Of a DNA stretch of 5,096 nucleotides, positions 1-5,096 are shown one piece after another (position 1 is the first letter of the stretch; every line of letters begins with the position of its first letter). The notes under the pieces are model-generated. The model had not been told where the DNA came from. It saw nothing but the letters and a program-made list of their open reading frames with translations, and ran no database searches. Where the stretch lies: assembly GCA_964544485.1 (NCBI GenBank), contig CAZJBH010000036.1, forward strand, positions 1 through 5,096, read 5' to 3'. The position numbers were made by a program, and so were the translations under genes. This stretch comes from CAZJBH01 sp964544485. Its GTDB lineage: Bacteria; Patescibacteriota; Minisyncoccia; Portnoybacterales; UBA2143.

Positions 1-675
1 ATAATTACTAATCTTTTAAAATTTAATCACAAAAAATTTTTAGAAAAAACTTTAACTTATTTCCCAGCTCAAAAAAACAATAAAATTATTGGTTCAGTTA
101 ATAATTTGCCCAAGCAAGGGAATGATCTTAAAAGAATAAATGGATTAAAGAATTTTTTAAAATCCGGTTTGCCGATTATGCTTATTTTGGTGATTAATAA
201 AAATAATTTAAAATCTTTACCAAAAATAGTTAGCTATTTAAGTAGTTTGTTTAAAAAAAATAATTATCAAAAAATTAATTTAGAATTTAGATTAATGTAT
301 TTAGGAGATACTTTAAACGAGCTTATTCAAAAATCTTTGCCAACTGATTTTAAAGAAATTAAGAAATATGTTGAGCAAGCGATTAGAGTAGCTAATCAAT
401 TAGGAGTAAATATAGTCTTTTGGAATTTTCCATTATGCTATCTTGATAATTTACCTAAATTTAAAGATGAGACTATCCAACAAAGAAGGAAACGAAAATT
501 ATTAAAAGTAAGCCAAGAATTTCAATTAGAGAAGATAAAAATTAGGGATTTTAGTAAAACTTTTACTAAAAACAGAGATTGTTTAAAATGTATGTATTAT
601 CAAGCTTGTAGCGGAATAGAAACAGATTATTTAAAGAAATATAGTTTCCCTTTATTGAAAAGTAAAAAATTATGA
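1..675 (+). CDS. Probable radical SAM protein with C-terminal Cx2Cx5C cluster (5' partial)
   Basis: The frame is open from base 1 to the TGA at 673-675, so this is the last 224 codons of a longer gene. A TTG at 106 could be taken as a start but lies mid-domain. Counting from base 1, residues about 3-17 (TNLLKFNHKKFLEKT) resemble the strand and helix after the second barrel segment of radical SAM proteins. Residues about 59-72 (LILVINKNNLKSLP) match the common 'ViNk.N...l..iv' strand and helix. The tail carries Cys194, Cys197 and Cys203, followed by SGIETDYLKKYS. This resembles the C-terminal cysteine tail of many radical SAM enzymes, which often binds an auxiliary Fe-S cluster. The diagnostic CxxxCxxC that binds SAM would lie upstream of the window and cannot be seen. 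The substrate is unknown. It shares an ATGA overlap with the YrdC gene, so it belongs to the same transcript. Confidence 0.65.
   Translation: MITNLLKFNHKKFLEKTLTYFPAQKNNKIIGSVNNLPKQGNDLKRINGLKNFLKSGLPIMLILVINKNNLKSLPKIVSYLSSLFKKNNYQKINLEFRLMYLGDTLNELIQKSLPTDFKEIKKYVEQAIRVANQLGVNIVFWNFPLCYLDNLPKFKDETIQQRRKRKLLKVSQEFQLEKIKIRDFSKTFTKNRDCLKCMYYQACSGIETDYLKKYSFPLLKSKKL
672..675 (+). other. ATGA stop/start overlap, radical SAM to YrdC gene
   Basis: The TGA at 673-675 ends the radical SAM gene and the ATG at 672-674 starts the YrdC gene. The bases just upstream (TTGAAAAGTAAAAAATT) hold no good Shine-Dalgarno match, so translation probably relies on coupling with the upstream gene. Confidence 0.85.
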
Positions 676-1358
676 AAGTTGTAAAAATAGATTATGCTAA
701 TCCTGATCCAGAGGTAATAAAAAAGGTTGCTGAAGCAATTTATAAAGGGGGCTTAGCGATTGTGCCAGGAGATGCAGTTTATACTTTAGTAGGTGATGCT
801 TTTAATCTAAAGGCGATTAGAAAAATTCAAAAAGTAAAACGCAGAGATAAAGGCAAGGCTTTTAATCTTGGGCTTTATTCTATTGATGATATTAGTAATT
901 ATGGCGAAACTAGTCCTTTAATTAAAAAAATTGCCCAAAAATTTCCCAAAGAGCCTTTTACTTTTGCTGTTCCTAGAAAAAAAGAAGCGGTTCCTGAATT
1001 TTTAAATGTTGGATATAAAAGTTTGGGATTCCGGGTTCCTTTCAATAAAGTAACTTCTACTTTATCTAGTTTTCATCGAACTCCGGTAATTGGAACAAGT
1101 GCTAATATTTCAGAATTAAAAAATACTTATTCAGTTAAAGAATTAATGAAATATTTTAGGGGAATTTTTGGCCATGGAATCAAGCCGGATATAGTTTTAG
1201 ATGCCGGAAAACTGCCTGAACGAAAACCGTCAACAGTAATTGAGTTAGAGAATAATAAAATTAAGGTAATTAGAGAAGGGGAAATTAAATCAGATATTTT
1301 GACTAAGAAAATAGAGAAACTAGCTAAAGATAATTTAATCAATCAAGCAGATCAATGA
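672..1358 (+). CDS. Sua5/YciO/YrdC (TsaC-like) carbamoyl-adenylate synthase
   Basis: This is a 228-residue single-domain YrdC protein. Relatives in the family make threonylcarbamoyl-AMP from threonine, bicarbonate and ATP for tRNA t6A; YrdC domains of HypF and TobZ-type enzymes instead make carbamoyl-AMP from carbamoyl phosphate. Visible family landmarks are GGLAIVPGD at 26-34, the KxR basic pair K56/R58, FRVP at 120-123, TSANIS at 142-147, DAG at 177-179, PSTVIE at 186-191 and IREG at 200-203. The usual PTDTVYGL is replaced by PGDAVYTL (32-39), and the W-P-G-P-x-T stretch reads FPKEPFT (91-97). These changes touch the substrate-pocket signature, so threonine use is uncertain. A lysine-rich tail of about 25 residues follows the core. 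The ATG at 672 overlaps the upstream stop. It could be the genome's TsaC or a dedicated paralog; the following carbamoyltransferase favours a pathway role. Confidence 0.87.
   Translation: MKVVKIDYANPDPEVIKKVAEAIYKGGLAIVPGDAVYTLVGDAFNLKAIRKIQKVKRRDKGKAFNLGLYSIDDISNYGETSPLIKKIAQKFPKEPFTFAVPRKKEAVPEFLNVGYKSLGFRVPFNKVTSTLSSFHRTPVIGTSANISELKNTYSVKELMKYFRGIFGHGIKPDIVLDAGKLPERKPSTVIELENNKIKVIREGEIKSDILTKKIEKLAKDNLINQADQ
1355..1358 (+). other. ATGA stop/start overlap, YrdC to carbamoyltransferase gene
   Basis: The ATG at 1355-1357 and the TGA at 1356-1358 interlock. The upstream stretch AATCAATCAAGCAGATCA has no purine-rich ribosome site, which again points to stop-restart coupling and fixes the carbamoyltransferase start. 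Confidence 0.85.
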
Positions 1359-2968
1359 ATATTTTAGGAATTACTCATTCATGTTATTCTGCAAATAATG
1401 CAGCCTGTCTTTTGATTAATGGAAAGTTGATTGCCTTTGCTGAAGAGGAAAGATTTATTAGAAAAAAACATGCTCCTAGAATTGGCGCTTGTCAAGCAAC
1501 CAAATATTGTCTTGATCAAGCTGGAATAACTATAAAAGATTTAGACTATATCGCAGTTGGTTTTGATGATTGTCCGCGCCCATTTAGTCAAATATTATTT
1601 CTTAATCAAGATAAAAACAGAAAGAAAACTCTTTATTTAAGAAAATTTAAATGGAACCAGCCTTTTAGTTTTAAAGATCCGCGTGTAATCAATATTAACC
1701 ATCATATTTCTCACTTAGCTTCTTCTTTTTATCTATCCGGATTTAAGCAAGTTAATTTAATTTCTTTGGATAGAAGAGGCGAATCAGAATCAGGCTTGCT
1801 TGGCTATGGAGATGGTCTTGATATGAGAATCTTTCACCGAGTCAATAATCAAGAAACCTGGGGCGGACTTTACGAAGACATTACTGGCTTGCTTGGCTTT
1901 AAAAAACACAGCCAAGAAGGCAAAACCATGGGTTTAGCCAGCTATGGCACTCCTTATCCAGAAAGATTCAATTTCATAGATTGGAATGCTAAACCAGTTC
2001 CTAAAATAGATTATCAAAAGAAATTAGCTTTTCTATCAAAAATTAAAAAAAGAAACAGATATGATCAGATTACTCAAGAGCATAAAGATTTAGCTGCTAC
2101 TCTACAAACCGTTTTAGAAAAGGCAGTTCTTCAAATGGTTAAGTATCTTTATCAACAAACTAATTCTAAGAATCTTTGCTTAGCCGGAGGAGTAGCTTTA
2201 AACTGCGCTATGAACGGCGCTTTACTAAACTCTGAGTATGTTGATAACATTTATATCCAACCAGCTTCTTCTGACGCAGGAACCGCTCTCGGAGCAGCTA
2301 CCTATGTATATGTTAAAAAAACCAATCAATTACCTAAATTTGTCTTTAACCATGCTTATTGGGGTCCTCAATTCAATGATCAAGAGATAGAAGTAATGAT
2401 AAAAGAATGCAAAGTTAATAAATATCATCAGTCAGAGAATATTTTCAAAGAAGCGGCTGAAAAAATTGCTCAAGACAAGATTATTGGCTGGTTCCAAGGC
2501 AGAATGGAAGCTGGCCCAAGAGCTTTAGGAAATCGTTCTATTCTAGCTAATCCAGCTAATCCTAAGATGAAAGATATGATTAACAAGAATGTAAAGAAAA
2601 GAGAACCTTGGCGTCCTTTTGCTCCTTCTATTCTAGAAGAAGACGCTCCAGATTATGTAGAAAACTATTATCCTTCTCCGTTTATGATTTTAGCTTTCAA
2701 AGCTAAGAAAGATAAACTAAAGGATTTAATTGCTACTGCGCATGTAGATGAAACAGTTAGATTACAGACAGTTTCTAAAAAAACTAATTCTAATTATTGG
2801 AAATTAATTAATGAATTTAAAAAATTAACTAAGATTCCTGCGGTTTTAAATACTAGTTACAATTTAGCCGGAGAACCAATTGTTTGCACTCCAAGAGATG
2901 CTTTAAGAACATTTTATGCTTCTGGCATGGATTGCTTGGCAATTGGGAATTATTTAGTGGAGAAATGA
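1355..2968 (+). CDS. NodU/CmcH/TobZ-family O-carbamoyltransferase
   Basis: This 537-residue protein is full length for the family, which transfers a carbamoyl group from carbamoyl phosphate, through carbamoyl-AMP, to a hydroxyl on a sugar or natural product. The N-terminal Kae1-like ASKHA domain (about 1-330) has AEEERFIRKKH at 29-39, NHHISH at 115-120 with the metal-binding HxxxH pair H116/H120, LAGGVALNCAMNG at 276-288 and PASSDAGTALGAA at 303-315 with the third probable ligand D307. The C-terminal Carbam_trans_C domain (about 335-537) has GRMEAGPRALGNRSIL at 382-397, EPWRPFAPSI at 417-426 and NTSYNLAGEPIV at 499-510. The N-terminal His-Asp of many relatives appears as Ala13-Asn14. No signal peptide or membrane segment is seen, so it should be cytosolic. 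The acceptor cannot be read from sequence. Parts of this gene are clearly richer in G+C than its neighbours. The start is fixed by ATGA overlap with the YrdC gene. Confidence 0.95.
   Translation: MNILGITHSCYSANNAACLLINGKLIAFAEEERFIRKKHAPRIGACQATKYCLDQAGITIKDLDYIAVGFDDCPRPFSQILFLNQDKNRKKTLYLRKFKWNQPFSFKDPRVININHHISHLASSFYLSGFKQVNLISLDRRGESESGLLGYGDGLDMRIFHRVNNQETWGGLYEDITGLLGFKKHSQEGKTMGLASYGTPYPERFNFIDWNAKPVPKIDYQKKLAFLSKIKKRNRYDQITQEHKDLAATLQTVLEKAVLQMVKYLYQQTNSKNLCLAGGVALNCAMNGALLNSEYVDNIYIQPASSDAGTALGAATYVYVKKTNQLPKFVFNHAYWGPQFNDQEIEVMIKECKVNKYHQSENIFKEAAEKIAQDKIIGWFQGRMEAGPRALGNRSILANPANPKMKDMINKNVKKREPWRPFAPSILEEDAPDYVENYYPSPFMILAFKAKKDKLKDLIATAHVDETVRLQTVSKKTNSNYWKLINEFKKLTKIPAVLNTSYNLAGEPIVCTPRDALRTFYASGMDCLAIGNYLVEK
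2965..2968 (+). other. ATGA stop/start overlap, carbamoyltransferase to Kae1-like gene
   Basis: The ATG at 2965-2967 and the TGA at 2966-2968 interlock. A GGAG lies at 2959-2962 but leaves only 2 bases before the ATG, closer than a normal Shine-Dalgarno spacing. The overlap, together with the conserved protein start, decides this ATG over the TTG 81 bases upstream. Confidence 0.85.
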
Positions 2969-4062
2969 AGATATTAGGGATAGATACAATTTTACATGAT
3001 GTTTGTGTTTCTGTGGTTGAGGATGGAAGATTTGTTTTGGTTGATTTAAGTCAGTCTACTTTAATGAATTCAGATAAGATGTATCAGTTAGTAGATATTC
3101 ATTTAAATCAAATCGGCTCAGTAATAGAAAAAGCTTTAATAAAGGCAAATTCTAAAATAGAAGATATTGATTTAATCTCAGTTAATCATTTTGGCAGTTT
3201 TATTTCTAATGTCTTGATTGGCTTAACTGCTGCGGAAACTTTAGCTAGGATTTTTAATAAACCGTTGATTCAGGTTCATCACCAAGAAACTCATTATTTT
3301 TCAAATTGGGTGGAAAGAGACCCTCAAGAATTTAGTTTTCCGATTTTAGTTCTAAGTTCTTCAGGCGGACATAGCGGAATTATTAAAATTTTAAATAATA
3401 AATTTAAATGGAAGGAGCTTTATCGAATTGACGCAATGAGAAAGAAAGGAAAAGATAAACCGAATTTTAGAGGAATCGGAGCTATTTATAGCTATTTAGC
3501 CAATGCTTTAAAAATTGGCGGACCGATTGGCAGCGCGCCAATGATTGCTAAATATGCTCGGAATGGTAAAAGCGATAGATTCGATTTAATTAGTCAATTG
3601 AAAAAATTTGATATAACTAAATTAGATTTTTCAGAGGTTGAGAAAATAATTAGTCAAGTTATTTCTCAAGAAAAGAAAATTTCAAAAAAATTTATTTCAG
3701 ATTTATGCGCTTCTTTTGAACAAAGCATGGCAGAACTAATAACTAATGGTTTATTAAATTTGGCTCAGAAAGAAAAAGTAGCAGAAATTCATTTAGTTGG
3801 AGGTATTTCAGCTAATCTTAAATTAAAGCAAGTTTTGAAAAAAGAATGTTTAAAACAAGGGTTGAAATTTAAGGCTCCGATTAATAAAAAATATTCAGTT
3901 GATAATGGAGCTATGATTGCTTGCTTGGGGTATTATAAATATATTAATTTATCAGCTCAGCAAAAGAAAAAATTATTAAAAAATCGTGAAATTAAATTTA
4001 ACTCTAATCTAAAATTAGAAAAAATTGCCTTAGAGCAAAGAATAAAAAATGTTATTAAATAA
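2965..4062 (+). CDS. Divergent Kae1/TsaD-like ASKHA protein
   Basis: The chosen ATG gives 365 residues and overlaps the upstream TGA by 4 bp. An upstream in-frame TTG at 2884 would add 27 residues read out of frame from the carbamoyltransferase, and the Kae1 fold begins exactly at MKILGID, so it is rejected. TsaD/Kae1 proteins transfer threonylcarbamoyl to A37 of tRNA. Retained features are VHHQETH at 104-110 (metal pair H106/H110), SSSGGHSGI at 131-139, HLVGGISANLKLK at 276-288 and SVDNGAMIA at 311-319 (ligand D313). Lost or altered are the N-terminal TSCDET (here TILHDV, 8-13), the DDAAGEAFDK nucleotide-site block (here a GIGAIYSYLANAL stretch at 170-182) and FSFSGLKT. The HD at 11-12 and EDGRF at 19-23 look more like NodU carbamoyltransferases. 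It may be a pathway-specific acyl/carbamoyl transferase, a partner of the preceding enzyme, or a fast-evolving TsaD. The C-terminus (330-365) is rich in lysine. Confidence 0.8.
   Translation: MKILGIDTILHDVCVSVVEDGRFVLVDLSQSTLMNSDKMYQLVDIHLNQIGSVIEKALIKANSKIEDIDLISVNHFGSFISNVLIGLTAAETLARIFNKPLIQVHHQETHYFSNWVERDPQEFSFPILVLSSSGGHSGIIKILNNKFKWKELYRIDAMRKKGKDKPNFRGIGAIYSYLANALKIGGPIGSAPMIAKYARNGKSDRFDLISQLKKFDITKLDFSEVEKIISQVISQEKKISKKFISDLCASFEQSMAELITNGLLNLAQKEKVAEIHLVGGISANLKLKQVLKKECLKQGLKFKAPINKKYSVDNGAMIACLGYYKYINLSAQQKKKLLKNREIKFNSNLKLEKIALEQRIKNVIK
4049..4062 (+). other. 14-bp gene overlap, Kae1-like to ATP-grasp gene
   Basis: The ATP-grasp ATG at 4049 lies 14 bases inside the end of the Kae1-like gene, whose TAA is at 4060-4062. 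Only a weak GAG at 4033-4035 lies upstream. The longer overlap breaks the ATGA pattern of the other three junctions but still implies one transcript with coupled translation. Confidence 0.8.
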
Positions 4063-5096
4063 GTTTTTTAATAAAGACAAAAAAATATATCTGAATGATC
4101 GGCATGAAGAAGCAGATACTGATCAAGAAGATCGAAGGAAGCTTTACGAAAAAAGAATCTTTCCTCTTTTGGATGAAGATGATTTAACTATTTTAGCTGA
4201 GCCAATTGATAATTTTTTATGGGACTATTATAGAAATTTAGGTTTAGCTAGAATTAAAAAAGAAAATGTTTTTATTGCTTCAAATTATTTAAATTATCCT
4301 TCTTTAACTAAGGCAGTTTTAGAAGATAAATTGTTATTAAGAAAAATTAAGAAAAATAAGCCAAAACTATTAATTCCTTATATTGAAAGCCATTTTAGTG
4401 AATTATTGGCTGAAAATTTAGGGATTAATTTAATTAGAGGAGCTGCTTTTATTGAATGGATAAATAATAAAGCTAATTATCGGCAAGTCGCTAAAAATTT
4501 AGCTCCTGATTTAATTGTTCCGGGTTTCAGAGTAAATGATTTTAGAGAAGCTAAAAAAGCATTTAATTTTTTAAAAAAACAAGGATTTAAAGGAGGAGTT
4601 CTTAAAAAAGAAAGATCAGTAGCTGGTTTTGGCGTATTTATTGTTAAAAATGAGAAAGAGTTAGAAGAACAATTAAAAAAACATTTCTATAATCAAGATG
4701 CCTTTTTAATAGAAGGATTAATTTCTAAAGTTAACTTTACTTTTAATCTGCAATATTTTATTGGTTTGAATAAAATTGATTTGGTTTGTTTATCAGATCA
4801 AATGTTAGGAGAAAATAAAGTTTCTTATCAAGGAAGCGTTTATCCTTCACAAATTATTTCAAGAAAAAAATTATTTCAAAAAGCTGAAAGTTTTGGCGCT
4901 CAATTTGCTAAATATTTGCAGGCCCAACAGGCATATGGTTTTGTTGGAATAGATTTTCTACTGACTCAAGATAAAAAAATATATTCAACTGAAGCAAATG
5001 TTCGTTTTAATGCAAGCACTTTTAATGCCTTAATTACTGATTATTTATTTGATTTTCCAAAAAATATTTTTTGGAAGACTTTTAGTATTAATAATT
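4049..5096 (+). CDS. ATP-grasp ligase, PGM1-like architecture (3' partial)
   Basis: The frame from this ATG stays open to the window edge, giving 349 codons without a stop; the gene continues to the right. ATP-grasp enzymes join a carboxylate to an amine or similar nucleophile through an acyl-phosphate. Residues about 1-135 form an alpha/beta pre-ATP-grasp domain ending near LLIPYIESHFSELLAENLG (107-125). The ATP-grasp part follows: NNKANYRQVAKNL (139-151), the ATP-binding lysine strand GGVLKKERSVAGFGVFIV (182-199, with a glycine loop), hinge-like FLIEGLI (219-225), and the metal-binding end YGFVGIDFL (296-304) and STEANVRFNAST (313-324), where E315 and N317 are the expected Mg ligands. The order and the SDQMLG...YQGSVYP stretch (249-266) recall peptide-ligase-type PGM1 relatives, but this subgroup call is tentative. 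An in-frame TAA at 4043 makes this the first possible ATG; it overlaps the Kae1-like gene by 14 bp. Confidence 0.85.
   Translation, partial: MLLNKFFNKDKKIYLNDRHEEADTDQEDRRKLYEKRIFPLLDEDDLTILAEPIDNFLWDYYRNLGLARIKKENVFIASNYLNYPSLTKAVLEDKLLLRKIKKNKPKLLIPYIESHFSELLAENLGINLIRGAAFIEWINNKANYRQVAKNLAPDLIVPGFRVNDFREAKKAFNFLKKQGFKGGVLKKERSVAGFGVFIVKNEKELEEQLKKHFYNQDAFLIEGLISKVNFTFNLQYFIGLNKIDLVCLSDQMLGENKVSYQGSVYPSQIISRKKLFQKAESFGAQFAKYLQAQQAYGFVGIDFLLTQDKKIYSTEANVRFNASTFNALITDYLFDFPKNIFWKTFSINN

Noticed and set aside
106..108. TTG as start of a 189-residue protein
   Set aside because: The same frame is open back to base 1 and the upstream residues fit the same domain, so this is an internal Leu codon of a gene entering from the left.
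1127..1342. 71-residue open frame on the minus strand inside the YrdC gene
   Set aside because: It lies wholly opposite a well-supported conserved gene, has no recognisable motif and reflects AT-rich antisense coding chance.
1793..1898. 13-bp direct repeat GGCTTGCTTGGCT at 1793-1805 and 1886-1898
   Set aside because: Both copies are in frame and encode GLLG followed by an aromatic residue within the carbamoyltransferase; codon reuse in a family-conserved region explains it.
2884..2964. TTG start giving a 27-residue N-terminal extension to the Kae1-like protein
   Set aside because: The added residues are an out-of-frame reading of the conserved carbamoyltransferase C-terminus, and the Kae1 fold starts cleanly at the ATGA overlap at 2965.
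1..5096. Promoters, terminators, RNA genes, CRISPR arrays or mobile elements
   Set aside because: There is no intergenic DNA in the window. T- and A-runs are ordinary in this AT-rich coding sequence, and no stable hairpin plus T-tract, tRNA-like fold or repeated unit was seen by eye.
1..5096. Recoding of TGA as glycine or tryptophan, as in some small-genome lineages
   Set aside because: TGA ends three genes at exactly the expected family length, each overlapping the next start, and no in-frame TGA interrupts any gene.

Overview
The window is AT-rich and fully coding on the + strand. It holds five consecutive genes with no intergenic space. Each downstream gene starts inside the end of the one before: three junctions use a 4-bp ATGA overlap and the fourth a 14-bp overlap. 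TGA ends three genes and is never read through, so the standard bacterial/archaeal code applies. Low G+C, AGA/TTA/AAA-heavy codons, extreme packing and near absence of Shine-Dalgarno sites suggest a small-genome lineage such as Patescibacteria (CPR). A DPANN archaeon is a possible alternative. This assignment is inference; no taxonomic marker is present.

Layout: (1) 1-675, C-terminal part of a probable radical SAM protein with a terminal Cx2Cx5C cluster, cut by the left edge; (2) 672-1358, a Sua5/YciO/YrdC-type carbamoyl-adenylate-forming enzyme with an altered substrate signature; (3) 1355-2968, a complete NodU/CmcH/TobZ-type O-carbamoyltransferase; (4) 2965-4062, a divergent Kae1/TsaD-like ASKHA protein that keeps metal ligands but has lost the usual nucleotide-site signature; (5) 4049-5096, an ATP-grasp ligase, cut by the right edge and preceded by an N-terminal domain resembling the pre-ATP-grasp region of PGM1-type ligases.

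Together the genes look like a biosynthetic operon rather than scattered housekeeping genes. A YrdC protein makes (threonyl)carbamoyl-AMP, and two different Kae1-fold proteins, the known class of acceptors for such adenylates, follow directly. A radical SAM enzyme and an ATP-grasp ligase flank them. A plausible reading, by inference only, is an undescribed pathway that builds and carbamoylates a small molecule, peptide or surface component. The plain alternative for genes 2 and 4 is divergent t6A tRNA-modification enzymes that happen to sit beside a carbamoyltransferase.
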